A stretch of 56,220 nt of DNA from Kitasatospora sp. MAA4 (GTDB lineage: Bacteria > Actinomycetota > Actinomycetes > Streptomycetales > Streptomycetaceae), in assembly GCF_029893355.1 (NCBI RefSeq), contig NZ_JARZAI010000043.1, forward strand, positions 1 through 56,220. Reading direction: 5' to 3'. This document shows positions 42,857 through 51,389 of the stretch, piece after piece. Position 1 is the first letter of the stretch. Every line of letters starts with the position of its first letter. The notes beneath the pieces were generated by a model that was given only the letters and a program-made list of their open reading frames with translations, was not told the DNA's origin and ran no database searches. Position numbers and translations under genes: made by a program.

Positions 42857-43474
42857 ATGGGAAGACCGCGCACGTTCGACGAAGAGGCGATCCTGGACCG
42901 GGCGATGCTCCTGTTCTGGCGCAAGGGCTACGAGGCCACCAGCATGAATGACCTGGTGGACGGGCTGGAGCTGGGCCGGGGCTCGATCTACGCCGCGTTC
43001 GGCGACAAGCACCGCCTCTTCGTGCTGGCCCTCGGCCGCTACCTGGCCCGCCAGGACGAACTGCTCGCCTCGGCCTTCGACGACCGCCGGCCCGCGCTCC
43101 CGCAGCTGCGGGAGCTCTTCGACCGCCTGATGGCGGCCGACTCGGTGTGCAGCGGGTCGGGCTGCTTCAGCGTGAACAGCATCGCGGAGCTGCTGCCGTA
43201 CGACGAGGAGGTCGCCGAGCTGGCACGGCGCAGCCTGCGGCGGTCCGAGGAGACCGTCGCCGCCCAGCTGGAGCGCGCCCGCCTCAGCGGCGAGCTGTCG
43301 ACCGCGGTCGGCCCGGGCCAGGCCGCACACCTGCTGGTGACCCTCGTCCAGGGCCTGCAGATCATGCGCAAGGCCGACCCGGACCCGGCCCGCACCGCTG
43401 CCTGCCTGGACTCCGCCTTCGCCCTCCTGCAGAGCCCCGCCGCCGCTCCCGCCGGCGTCCTCGTGCCGTCCTGA
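42857..43474 (+). CDS. TetR-family transcriptional regulator
   Basis: This encodes a 205-residue repressor. The N-terminal helix-turn-helix is visible in FWRKGYEATSMNDLVDG and LGRGSIYAAFGDK, and the C-terminal half is a helical ligand domain. It is probably an autorepressor that also controls the divergent FrnE-like and MDR genes through the palindrome. The two Cys residues in VCSGSGCFS could sense thiols or metals (speculation). ATG 42857 follows the operator. The frame extends upstream to 42791 but that part lies inside the operator. Confidence 0.9.
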   Translation: MGRPRTFDEEAILDRAMLLFWRKGYEATSMNDLVDGLELGRGSIYAAFGDKHRLFVLALGRYLARQDELLASAFDDRRPALPQLRELFDRLMAADSVCSGSGCFSVNSIAELLPYDEEVAELARRSLRRSEETVAAQLERARLSGELSTAVGPGQAAHLLVTLVQGLQIMRKADPDPARTAACLDSAFALLQSPAAAPAGVLVPS

Positions 43475-43515
43475 ACGCCTGACGCCTGACGCCTGACGCG
43501 TGACGCCTGACGCCG
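43474..43515. repeat. Six-copy heptamer tandem repeat (GACGCCT)
   Basis: Units of GACGCCT (with AACGCCT, GACGCGT and GACGCCG variants) fill the gap between the TetR stop codon and the convergent sigma factor stop. The array mirrors that at 35717-35760, whose reverse strand reads GACGGCT. Confidence 0.8.
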
Positions 43516-43516
43516 C

Positions 43517-44401
43517 TCAGTCGTCCAGGATCGTCAGGTCGAGCCCGCTCAGCCGCTCGGGATCGGCCAGCAGGTTGAGCTCCACGATCCGGCCGCCCAC
43601 CACCGTGAAGCCCAGCACCGAGAACGGCTGCCCGCCCGGCGCGGTGACCAGGCCCGGCAGGCCGTTGACGAGCGCCGGCCGCGCGAAGGGGGCGAACCGC
43701 GAGAAGGTCAGCGCCTGCTCGGCCACCGCCGGCGCGCCGCGCACCAGGCGCGAGCCGCCGCCGGTGAGTCCGGCGCCGGCGTCGGCCCGCAGGACCACGT
43801 CCGGGTCGAGCACCGCGACCAGCGCCTCGAAGTCCCCGCCGCGCGAGGCGGCGAGGAACGCGTCCACCACCTCGCGCTGGCGGGCGAGGTCGGCGTCGGG
43901 CGTCGCGGCCCCCTGCACCCTGTGGCGCGCCCGGCTGGCGAGCTGCCGGGCCGCAGCCGGCGTCCGGTCCACGATCGGGGCGATCTCGTCGAACGGCACC
44001 GCGAACATGTCGTGCAGCACGAAGGCGAGTCTCTCGGCCGGCGGCAGCGACTCCAGTACCACCAGCAGCGCCAGGCCCACCGAGTCAGCCAGCAGCGCCT
44101 CCTGCTCGGGGTCGCCGCCGTGCTCGCCGCTGACGATCGGGTCGGGCACGTGCACGTCCATCGGCTCCTCGCGGCGCGACCGGCGCGTGCGCAGCATGTC
44201 CAGGCAGACCCGCCCGACCACTGTGGTCAGCCAGCCGCCGAGGTTGTGCACCTCACTGGTGTCCGAGCGGCTGAGCCGCAGCCAGGCCTCCTGCACCGCG
44301 TCGTCCGCCTCGCTCAGCGAGCCGAGCATCCGGTAGGCCACCGCCCGCAGGTTGCGGCGGTTCTCCTCGAAGCGCGCTGCCAGAAATTCGTCGTCGGTCA
44401 T
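43517..44401 (-). CDS. ECF sigma factor of the ECF41 (SigJ-like) type
   Basis: This encodes a 294-residue sigma-70 family factor. Sigma region 2 is at about residues 8-75 (AYRMLGSLSEADDAVQEAWL), region 4 at about 115-165 (LPPAERLAFVLHDMFAVPF), and a C-terminal SnoaL-like domain follows (about 180-290). The fused SnoaL domain is diagnostic of ECF41, which self-regulates instead of using an anti-sigma factor. GGGAGAG precedes ATG 44401. A matching ECF41-type promoter lies at 44437-44463. The divergent NAD(P)-binding gene fits the oxidoreductase or epimerase often found with ECF41. Confidence 0.9.
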   Translation of the reverse strand: MTDDEFLAARFEENRRNLRAVAYRMLGSLSEADDAVQEAWLRLSRSDTSEVHNLGGWLTTVVGRVCLDMLRTRRSRREEPMDVHVPDPIVSGEHGGDPEQEALLADSVGLALLVVLESLPPAERLAFVLHDMFAVPFDEIAPIVDRTPAAARQLASRARHRVQGAATPDADLARQREVVDAFLAASRGGDFEALVAVLDPDVVLRADAGAGLTGGGSRLVRGAPAVAEQALTFSRFAPFARPALVNGLPGLVTAPGGQPFSVLGFTVVGGRIVELNLLADPERLSGLDLTILDD

Positions 44402-44436
44402 CGTCACACTCTCCCGTCGAGTTCCGTCAGTGGTGT

Positions 44437-44463
44437 GACGGATGACGTCCGGCCGATGTGACA
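44437..44463 (-). promoter_or_regulatory. ECF41-type autoregulatory promoter
   Basis: On the minus strand TGTCACA (44463-44457) and CGTC (44440-44437) are separated by exactly 16 bases, which equals the ECF41 promoter signature. It points at the sigma factor gene, about 36 bases before its ATG. Confidence 0.75.
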
Positions 44464-44536
44464 GCCGAAGCGATATCCGCCGCAAACCCGCTGCGATCCT
44501 CTCCGAACAGAGACGCTCACGACCGGAGGTCCCATC

Positions 44537-45211
44537 ATGCGCATCACGATCCTCGCGGCGACCGGTGGCATCGGAAGCCACCTGCTGGACCAGGCCCTCG
44601 CCGCCGGCCACGAGGTCACCGCCGTGGTCCGCTCCCCGCAGAAGCTCCCCGCCACCCGGGCCCGGGTCGTCGCGGCCGACCTGGCGGACCCCGACCCGGC
44701 GGCGCTGCGCACCGCCGTCGAGGGCGCCGACGCCGTCCTGTCGGGCCTCGGCCCGCGCTCGAAGTCGGACGCCGAGGCCGGGGTCGTCCGGCGGGGCACC
44801 AGCGCCGCCATCGCCGCCATGCGGGAGGCCGGCGTGCGACGCCTGGTGGTGGTGAGCGCCGCACCCGTCGGCACCGTCCCCTCACCCGCCCGCCCCAACC
44901 CGCCCCGGCACGATCCCGGCGACGGCTTCCTGCTGCGCACCGTCGCCTACCCCGTCCTCAAGGCGGCCCTGCGCCCGAACTACGCGGACCTGGCCCGGAT
45001 GGAGGACGCCCTGCGCGACAGCGGCCTGGACTGGACGGCCGTCCGCCCGGTCCGCCTGACCGACCAGCCCCTGACCGGCCACTACCGGACGGCCCAGGGA
45101 CGCAACCTGCGCCACGGCCTGCTCATCTCCCGCGCCGACGTGGCCCACTGCATGCTCGCCGCCCTCGACCGACCCGACTCGATCGGCCGGACCATCGGCA
45201 TCGCCCGCTGA
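44537..45211 (+). CDS. NAD(P)H-binding (atypical SDR/NmrA-like) protein
   Basis: This encodes a 224-residue Rossmann-fold protein. The nucleotide-binding motif is ILAATGGIGSHL (residues 5-16), with VVVSAAPVG as a downstream strand. No catalytic YxxxK was identified, so it may be a regulatory or reductase-like member. Its location opposite an ECF41 sigma gene matches the oxidoreductase/epimerase partner typical of that group. GGAGG precedes the ATG. It is a plausible target or sensor for the sigma factor, but no ECF41 promoter was found pointing rightward. Confidence 0.82.
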   Translation: MRITILAATGGIGSHLLDQALAAGHEVTAVVRSPQKLPATRARVVAADLADPDPAALRTAVEGADAVLSGLGPRSKSDAEAGVVRRGTSAAIAAMREAGVRRLVVVSAAPVGTVPSPARPNPPRHDPGDGFLLRTVAYPVLKAALRPNYADLARMEDALRDSGLDWTAVRPVRLTDQPLTGHYRTAQGRNLRHGLLISRADVAHCMLAALDRPDSIGRTIGIAR

Positions 45212-45441
45212 CGCGACGGGAGCTGCGGGGCACCCGAACGGGTGGTGCTCGGCACGGCGGCGGGGTGGCCGGGGGGCTGCTCGGGGACGATCGTGAAGCC
45301 CAGCTGTCGCCGCCGTTAAGAATTCCTCGATGGACCGCACCCCCTCCCACCAGGCAGATTGCAGGAGCCCGGTGTGGAATGGCGCCGACGCCGGGCTTCT
45401 CCCCACTCTCGCGCGTCAACCAGGTGTCAGGAGCCGTCGCC
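45212..45441. other. Intergenic region upstream of tdh
   Basis: A 230-base stretch with no credible gene. TTAAGAATTCC near 45316 is a notable AT-rich patch in otherwise GC-rich sequence and may mark the tdh promoter. CAGGAG at 45428-45433 is the tdh ribosome site. No riboswitch fold was recognised. Confidence 0.35.
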
Positions 45442-46470
45442 GTGAAGGCACTCGTCAAGAAGCACGCCGAGCCCGGTCTGTGGATGACCGATGTCCCCGA
45501 GCCGGAGACCGGCCCGGGCGACGTGCTGATCAAGGTGCTGCGCACCGGCATCTGCGGCACGGACCTGCACATCCGCAAGTGGGACGGCTGGGCCCAGCAG
45601 ACCATCCGCACGCCGCTGACGCTCGGTCACGAGTTCGTCGGCGAGGTCGTGTCGATCGGCGCGGCGGTCGCGGACATCGCGGTGGGCGACCTGGTCAGTG
45701 GGGAGGGCCACCTGGTCTGCGGCAAGTGCCGCAACTGCCTGGCCGGCCGCCGCCACCTGTGCCGCAACACCATCGGCCTGGGCGTCGGGCGGGACGGCGC
45801 GTTCGCCGAGTACGTGGCGCTGCCGGCGTCCAACGTGTGGGTGCACCGGGTGCCGGTCGACCTGGACGTGGCGGCCATCTTCGACCCGTTCGGCAACGCG
45901 GTGCACACCGCGCTCTCCTTCCCGCTGGTCGGTGAGGACGTGCTGATCACCGGCGCCGGCCCGATCGGCATCATGGCGGCGGCCGTCGCCAAGCACGCCG
46001 GCGCCCGGCACGTGATGATCACCGACGTCAGCCCGTACCGGCTGGACCTGGCCCGCGAGGTCGGCGTCACGCTGGCGCTCAACGTGGCCGAGCACACCAT
46101 CGAGGAGGGCCAGCAGAAGCTGGGCATGCGCGAGGGCTTCGACGTGGGCCTGGAGATGTCCGGCCGCCCCGAGGCGCTGCAGTCGATGATCGCCAACATG
46201 ACCCACGGCGGCAAGATCGCCATGCTCGGCCTGCCCGCCGAGGACTTCCCGGTGGACTGGGCGCGGATCGTCACCTCGATGATCACCCTCAAGGGCATCT
46301 ACGGCCGCGAGATGTTCGAGACCTGGTACGCGATGTCGGTGCTGCTGGAGGGCGGCCTCGACCTCAGCCCGGTGATCACCGGCCGCTACGCCGCGCAGGA
46401 CTTCGAGGCCGCGTTCGACGAGGCCGCCGGCGGCCGCTGCGGCAAGATCATTCTCGACTGGACCGTCTGA
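45442..46470 (+). CDS. tdh: L-threonine 3-dehydrogenase
   Basis: This encodes a 342-residue zinc-containing MDR enzyme that oxidises threonine to 2-amino-3-ketobutyrate with NAD. It has the catalytic-zinc Cys38 in TGICGTDLH, LGHEFVGEV, the structural zinc motif CGKCRNCLAGRRHLC, and the NAD-binding ITGAGPIGIMAA. GTG 45442 is chosen with CAGGAG upstream. kbl follows 23 bases later, so the two form the classic threonine-to-glycine catabolic operon. Identity is secure. Confidence 0.95.
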   Translation: MKALVKKHAEPGLWMTDVPEPETGPGDVLIKVLRTGICGTDLHIRKWDGWAQQTIRTPLTLGHEFVGEVVSIGAAVADIAVGDLVSGEGHLVCGKCRNCLAGRRHLCRNTIGLGVGRDGAFAEYVALPASNVWVHRVPVDLDVAAIFDPFGNAVHTALSFPLVGEDVLITGAGPIGIMAAAVAKHAGARHVMITDVSPYRLDLAREVGVTLALNVAEHTIEEGQQKLGMREGFDVGLEMSGRPEALQSMIANMTHGGKIAMLGLPAEDFPVDWARIVTSMITLKGIYGREMFETWYAMSVLLEGGLDLSPVITGRYAAQDFEAAFDEAAGGRCGKIILDWTV

Positions 46471-46493
46471 CCTTCCCCCCTTTAGGAGCCCTT

Positions 46494-47681
46494 GTGTTCG
46501 ACTCCGTTCGCGAAGACGTCGCCGCCACCCTCGTCGAGATCACCGAGGCCGGACTCTTCAAGCCCGAGCGCGTGATCGGGACCCCGCAGAACGCCTCCGT
46601 CAGCGTCACCTCCGGCGGCCGCCCGGGAGAGGTGCTGAACTTCTGCGCCAACAACTACCTGGGCCTGGCCGACCACCCCGCCGTGCTCGCCGCCGCCAAG
46701 GACGCGCTGGACCGCTGGGGCTACGGGATGGCCTCGGTCCGCTTCATCTGCGGCACCCAGGACGTCCACAAGCAGCTGGAGGAGCGGCTCTCCGGCTTCC
46801 TCGGCCAGGAGGACACGATCCTCTACTCCTCCTGCTTCGACGCCAACGGCGGCGTCTTCGAGACCCTGCTCGACGAGCGCGACGCCGTCATCTCGGATGC
46901 CCTGAACCACGCGAGCATCATCGACGGCATCCGCCTCAGCAAGGCCCGCCGCCACCGCTACGCCAACCGCGACCTGGCCGAGCTGGAGCAGCAGCTCAAG
47001 GAGACCCAGGACGCCCGCCGCCGCCTGATCGTCACCGACGGCGTCTTCTCGATGGACGGCTACGTCGCCCCGCTGCGCGAGATCTGCGACCTGGCGGACC
47101 GCTACGACGCCATGGTGATGGTCGACGACTCGCACGCCGTCGGCTTCGTCGGCTCCGGCGGGCGCGGCACCCCGGAGCTGCACGGCGTGATGGATCGCGT
47201 CGACATCATCACCGGCACCCTGGGCAAGGCGCTCGGCGGCGCCTCCGGCGGCTACGTCGCCGCCCGCCGGGAGATCGTCGCGCTGCTGCGCCAGCGCTCG
47301 CGCCCGTACCTGTTCTCCAACTCGCTCGCCCCGGTCATCGCGGCGGCCTCGCTGACCGTGCTGGACCTGATCGAGACCTCGCACGAGCTGCGCGAGCGGC
47401 TGAACGCCAACACCGCGCTGTTCCGCTCGAAGATGACCGAGGCCGGCTTCGAGATCCTGCCCGGCGACCACCCGATCGCCCCCGTCATGATCGGCGACGC
47501 AGCCCAGGCCGGCCGGCTGGCCGAGCTGCTGCTGGAGCGCGGCGTGTACGTGATCGGGTTCTCGTTCCCGGTCGTCCCGCACGGCAAGGCCCGGATCCGG
47601 GTGCAGCTCTCCGCAGCGCACTCGACCGAGGACGTGGAGAAGGCCGTCGCGGCGTTCATCGACGCCCGGGCGGCCCTGTAA
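46494..47681 (+). CDS. kbl: Glycine C-acetyltransferase (2-amino-3-ketobutyrate CoA ligase)
   Basis: This encodes a 395-residue class II PLP alpha-oxoamine synthase. It converts 2-amino-3-ketobutyrate plus CoA to glycine and acetyl-CoA. Family motifs are NFCANNYLGLADHP, SVRFICGTQDVHKQLE, VDDSHAVGFVG and the lysine in TGTLGKALGGASGG. GTG 46494 follows TTTAGGAG. It is related to bioF, but its neighbour tdh decides the function. The LysR gene starts 19 bases after its stop. Confidence 0.95.
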   Translation: MFDSVREDVAATLVEITEAGLFKPERVIGTPQNASVSVTSGGRPGEVLNFCANNYLGLADHPAVLAAAKDALDRWGYGMASVRFICGTQDVHKQLEERLSGFLGQEDTILYSSCFDANGGVFETLLDERDAVISDALNHASIIDGIRLSKARRHRYANRDLAELEQQLKETQDARRRLIVTDGVFSMDGYVAPLREICDLADRYDAMVMVDDSHAVGFVGSGGRGTPELHGVMDRVDIITGTLGKALGGASGGYVAARREIVALLRQRSRPYLFSNSLAPVIAAASLTVLDLIETSHELRERLNANTALFRSKMTEAGFEILPGDHPIAPVMIGDAAQAGRLAELLLERGVYVIGFSFPVVPHGKARIRVQLSAAHSTEDVEKAVAAFIDARAAL

Positions 47682-47700
47682 CACCTGACAGAATGGGTGC

Positions 47701-48621
47701 GTGATCGACGCCAGACGACTGCGGACCCTGCGGGCCGTGGCGGACCACCGGACGGTGACCGCCGCGGCCGCCGCGCTCTACCTGACCCCCTCCGCGGTCT
47801 CCCAGCAGCTCGCCGCCCTGGAGCAGGAGACCGGCCACGAGCTGCTCGCCCGCGACGGCCGGGGCGTACGCCTGACGGCGGCCGGCGAGATCCTGGTCGC
47901 CCACGCCGACGCCGTGCTCGCCCAGCTGGAGCGGGCCGAGGCGGACCTCGCGGCGTACGCGGCCGGCGCGCAGGGGCAGGTCACCGTCGCCTCCTTCGCC
48001 ACCGGCATCTCGCTGGTGCTCGCCCCGGCGATCACGGCACTGGCCGCCTCCGCGCCCGGGGTGCTGCTCAAGGTGCTGGACGCCGAGGGCGACGCCAGCC
48101 TGCCGATGCTGCTGGACGGGCAGGCGGACCTCGCCGTCGCCGTGGAGTACCGCGGCGCGCCCCGCGCGGGCGACCGGCGGCTCGCCCGATTCCCGCTCTA
48201 CGCCGAGCCGTTCGAGGCCGTCCTGCCGCTCGGGCACCGGCTGGCCGGCCGGCCCGGACCGGTCGCGATGGCCGAGCTCGCGGCCGAGCCGTGGATCGGC
48301 CCCTACCCCGGCAACCCGTGCCACGACGTGGTGCTGCTGGCCTGCGAGCACGCCGGGTTCACCCCGCGCCTGGTGCACTCCTCGGACGACTTCCGCGCGG
48401 TGGTCGCGCTCGCCTCGGCGGGCGCGGGGGTGGCGCTGGTGCCGCGCTCGGCGCTGGCCGGGGTCGACCTGGGACGGGTCGCGGTGCGGGCGGTGGACAG
48501 CGAACTGGCGACCCGCAAGGTGTTCGCGGCGGTCCGCAGCGGCGCCGAGCAGCACCCGCTGATCCGGCCCGTACTGCGCGCGCTGGGCGAGGCCGCGGAG
48601 CAGGTGGCGGGCCACTCCTGA
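47701..48621 (+). CDS. LysR-family transcriptional regulator
   Basis: This encodes a 306-residue LysR regulator. The N-terminal helix-turn-helix shows TVTAAAAALYLTPSAVSQQLAALEQ (quoted in parts: AAAALYLTPSAVSQQLAALE), followed by the LysR effector domain. The GTG at 47701 lies only 19 bases after kbl, so it may be co-transcribed with tdh-kbl and could regulate threonine use, though LysR genes often act on divergent targets. Ligand unknown. Confidence 0.88.
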   Translation: MIDARRLRTLRAVADHRTVTAAAAALYLTPSAVSQQLAALEQETGHELLARDGRGVRLTAAGEILVAHADAVLAQLERAEADLAAYAAGAQGQVTVASFATGISLVLAPAITALAASAPGVLLKVLDAEGDASLPMLLDGQADLAVAVEYRGAPRAGDRRLARFPLYAEPFEAVLPLGHRLAGRPGPVAMAELAAEPWIGPYPGNPCHDVVLLACEHAGFTPRLVHSSDDFRAVVALASAGAGVALVPRSALAGVDLGRVAVRAVDSELATRKVFAAVRSGAEQHPLIRPVLRALGEAAEQVAGHS

Positions 48622-48775
48622 GGAAACGTCAGGACGGCGTACGGGGGTTTCCTCCACCCTGCGAACTGGGCCCAGCACCAGTGTTCTTCGCCTCCGGACC
48701 CGGGAGGCTGGAGTGGCCGGGAAGGCGTCGACCGATCAGGTCCGCCGCCCGTGCGCCATCCCCAGGAGGACCCTC
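48622..48775. other. Intergenic region upstream of the serine hydrolase gene
   Basis: This 154-base gap holds a weak hairpin (GCCTCC at 48689 and GGAGGC near 48702) and the AGGAGGA ribosome site at 48764-48770. No gene is visible. Confidence 0.3.
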
Positions 48776-50101
48776 ATGACCCGACCCACGTCGTCCCCGC
48801 GCCACCGCCGGCAGGCGGGGCTGACGCTCGCGCTGGCCGCCGCCCTGACCGGGACGCTCGCCGCCTGCGCGTCGGCAACCGCCGCACCACCGGCCAGTCC
48901 TGAGACCCGGCCCGCTCAACTCGCCCAGCTCTCCCTGCTCTCCCAGCTCTCCCAGCAGGACGTGGAAGCCGGCGCGCCCGGCGTGATCGTCCGGGTGGAC
49001 GACGGCAGCGGGCGGCCTGTCGAGATCGCCCGGCAGGCGCCGTGGACCAGGGCCGACCACGTGCTCGCCGCGGGCGACGCGTTCCGGATGGGCTCCAACA
49101 CCAAGACGATGGTCGCCACCGTGGTCCTCCAACTGGTCGCCGAGCAGCGGCTCCAGCTGACCGACCCGGTCGGGAAGTGGCTGCCCGGCCTGATCCCGAA
49201 CGGCGCCGCGATCACGTTGCAGATGCTGCTCAACCACACCAGCGGCCTCTTCAACTACGCCAACGACCCCGAGGTGCTGCAGGCGTTCACCGGCCAGGAC
49301 ACCCGGCAGTGGACTCCCGCGGAGCTGGTCGCCGCCGCCGTCCGGCACGACCCGCTGTTCGCTCCCGGCACGCGGTACTCCTACAGCAACACCAACTACG
49401 TCGCGCTCGGACTGGTCGCCGAGAAGGCGTCAGGACGCAGCCTGGCGGACCTGATCCAGCAGCGGATCGCTGGGCCGCTGCACCTGGCGAACACCTACCT
49501 GGTGGCCGGCTCCGTCGCCGGTTCCGTCGCCGGTTCCGTCGCCGGCTCCGACGAGGCGAAGCACCCCGCTCTCGCGCACGGCTACGAACCCGACGCCGCC
49601 CATCTCGCCCCGCTGCTGCCGCCCGGCACGCCGGCCGGAGCCGCGTTCGCCGGCCCGGCCAGGCCCGACGGCCACGTCGACACCACGTGGGTCAACCCCA
49701 GCACGGAATGGGCCGCCGGGGGCATGGTCTCCACCGCGCAGGACTGGGCCCGCTTCGACGCCGCGCTGATGTCCGGCAAACTCCTGCCGCCCGCCCAACT
49801 CCAGCAGATGCGCACCACCGTCGCCGAGGAGAGCGGCAATCCCAACCGGTACGGGCTGGGCCTGGAGCAGGTGGTCACCCCCTGCGGCACCGTCTGGGGC
49901 CACGTCGGCCAGGTACCCGGCTACTCCAGCGAGGACTACACCGACAGCACCGGGCACCGCACCGTCTCGGTCTTCACCGCGACCATCTTCGGCCTGGCCG
50001 AGCCGAAGGCCGGCGCCGCCGACCAGGCCCTGGTGAACGCCGCGGTCTGCGCCATGCTCGACAAGCCGATCCCGGCCGCGCCGTCGTCCGCCGCCCGCTG
50101 A
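48776..50101 (+). CDS. Lipoprotein serine hydrolase (beta-lactamase/D-Ala-D-Ala peptidase family)
   Basis: This encodes a 441-residue exported protein. A signal peptide ends in the lipobox LAAC with Cys31, so it is probably a lipoprotein. Active-site motifs are the SxxK at Ser107-Lys110 (MGSNTK), Tyr203-Ser-Asn205 (YSN) and HVG near the C-terminus, typical of class C beta-lactamase-related serine hydrolases and DD-peptidases. It contains four V-A-G-S repeats at 49502-49549. AGGAGGA precedes ATG 48776. It may act on cell-wall peptides or esters; true beta-lactamase activity cannot be claimed. Confidence 0.88.
   Translation: MTRPTSSPRHRRQAGLTLALAAALTGTLAACASATAAPPASPETRPAQLAQLSLLSQLSQQDVEAGAPGVIVRVDDGSGRPVEIARQAPWTRADHVLAAGDAFRMGSNTKTMVATVVLQLVAEQRLQLTDPVGKWLPGLIPNGAAITLQMLLNHTSGLFNYANDPEVLQAFTGQDTRQWTPAELVAAAVRHDPLFAPGTRYSYSNTNYVALGLVAEKASGRSLADLIQQRIAGPLHLANTYLVAGSVAGSVAGSVAGSDEAKHPALAHGYEPDAAHLAPLLPPGTPAGAAFAGPARPDGHVDTTWVNPSTEWAAGGMVSTAQDWARFDAALMSGKLLPPAQLQQMRTTVAEESGNPNRYGLGLEQVVTPCGTVWGHVGQVPGYSSEDYTDSTGHRTVSVFTATIFGLAEPKAGAADQALVNAAVCAMLDKPIPAAPSSAAR
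49502..49549 (+). repeat. Four-copy 12-bp in-frame repeat (Val-Ala-Gly-Ser)
   Basis: Four 12-base units, mostly GTCGCCGGTTCC, code for V-A-G-S inside the serine hydrolase. Unit number could vary without breaking the frame. Confidence 0.8.
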
Positions 50102-50206
50102 TCGGGCCGACGCCTGCCTACGGGGGTCTTGGTCCGATCGGATGACGGGCCCGCGACGCCCGGCGCGCCGGGTCGCTGCGGGCCCGTGGCCGCAGCACCG
50201 ACCGAC

Positions 50207-50212
50207 TAGGTT
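50207..50212 (+). promoter_or_regulatory. -10 element of a probable leaderless pit transcript
   Basis: TAGGTT at 50207-50212 lies 7 bases before the GTG start of the phosphate transporter gene, so transcription should begin at or next to the start codon. No ribosome site precedes that GTG, and no -35 hexamer is clear. Confidence 0.5.
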
Positions 50213-50219
50213 CGAGCGT

Positions 50220-51389
50220 GTGACCGGAAACGACGCGGTCCTGGCGCTGGTGGTCCTGACGGCGCTGGGCTTCGACTTCACCAACGGATTCCACGACACC
50301 GGCAATGCCATGGCGACCTCGATCGTCACCGGCGCCCTGCCCCCGCGCGTTGCGGTCGCCGTTTCGGCGGTGCTGAACCTGATCGGGGCGTTCCTGTCGA
50401 CCGCCGTCGCGGCGACCATCGCCAGCGGCCTGGTCAACAGTCATGGCGTCACCCTGACCGTGGTCATGGCCGGGCTGACCGGCAGCATCCTGTGGAACCT
50501 GACGACCTGGTACCTCGGGATCCCCTCCAGCTCCTCGCACGCGCTGATCGGCGGCGTGGTGGGCGCGACGATGGCGGCGGCCGGCTCCTCGGCCGTCAAG
50601 TGGCAGGGCCTGGTCGCCAAGGTGATCGTGCCCGCCGCGCTGTCGCCGTTCATCGCCGGCGCAGTCGCGGCGATCGGCACGTACCTGGTCTACCGCCTCA
50701 GCCGCGACGTGCCCGAAGGCCCGCGCGGGCACGGCTTCCGGATCGGCCAGATCGGCTCGGCCTCCATGGTCTCGCTCGCCCACGGCACCAATGACGCGCA
50801 GAAGACCATGGGCGTCATCACCCTGGCCCTGATCGCCAACGGGACCCTGCACAGCGGGGCGAAGTCCCCGGACTGGGTGATCGCCTCCTGCGCGGTGGCG
50901 ATCGCGCTGGGCACCTACCTCGGCGGCTGGCGCGTCATCCGGGCGCTGGGCAAGGGGCTGGTGGAGATCGAGCCGCAGCAGGGGATGGCCAGTGAGTCGG
51001 CCTCGGCCGCGGTGATCCTCGCCTCCACCGACTTCGGGTACTCGCTCTCCACCACCCACGTCGCCACCGGGTCGATCCTGGGGGCGGGGATGGGCAAGAA
51101 GGGCGGCGTGGTGCGCTGGCACGTCGCCCGCCGCATGATGGCGGCCTGGCTGCTCACACTGCCGGCCGCGGCGCTGGTCGGCGCGATCGCCTACTGGGCG
51201 GCACACGGGATCGGCGGGACCGCCGGCGTGGTGGTGATCTTCGTCGTGCTGGTGCTGGCCTCGATCGCCTTCTTCGCCGCCTCCCGCCACCCGGCGGTGA
51301 CGCCGGAGAACGTCAACGCCGCGTGGACCGGACCGGGCTCCCGGACGCCGGACACGAAGACCCCCGCGTCGAAGGGAGCGGCCTCGTGA
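50220..51389 (+). CDS. pit: Pit-family inorganic phosphate transporter
   Basis: This encodes a 389-residue membrane protein with about 10 helices. The PiT signature GFDFTNGFHDTGNAMATSI (residues 17-35) is repeated in the second half as SLAHGTNDAQKTMGVI. It is a low-affinity phosphate:cation symporter in the plasma membrane. GTG 50220 is used; the upstream part of the frame is not conserved. The small membrane protein gene overlaps its stop as GTGA. PHO-box-like sequence was not clearly seen. Confidence 0.92.
   Translation: MTGNDAVLALVVLTALGFDFTNGFHDTGNAMATSIVTGALPPRVAVAVSAVLNLIGAFLSTAVAATIASGLVNSHGVTLTVVMAGLTGSILWNLTTWYLGIPSSSSHALIGGVVGATMAAAGSSAVKWQGLVAKVIVPAALSPFIAGAVAAIGTYLVYRLSRDVPEGPRGHGFRIGQIGSASMVSLAHGTNDAQKTMGVITLALIANGTLHSGAKSPDWVIASCAVAIALGTYLGGWRVIRALGKGLVEIEPQQGMASESASAAVILASTDFGYSLSTTHVATGSILGAGMGKKGGVVRWHVARRMMAAWLLTLPAAALVGAIAYWAAHGIGGTAGVVVIFVVLVLASIAFFAASRHPAVTPENVNAAWTGPGSRTPDTKTPASKGAAS

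Noticed and set aside
45231..45244. Terminator hairpin CACCCG-AA-CGGGTG after the NAD(P)-binding gene
   Set aside because: The loop of two bases is too small for a stable hairpin with these arms and there is no further support.
45212..45441. Riboswitch upstream of tdh
   Set aside because: No conserved aptamer-like sequence was recognised; an AT-rich promoter patch is the simpler reading.
46494..47681. Second bioF (8-amino-7-oxononanoate synthase)
   Set aside because: The alpha-oxoamine synthase is directly downstream of tdh and has the SVRFICGTQ and full kbl-type motifs, so it is kbl.
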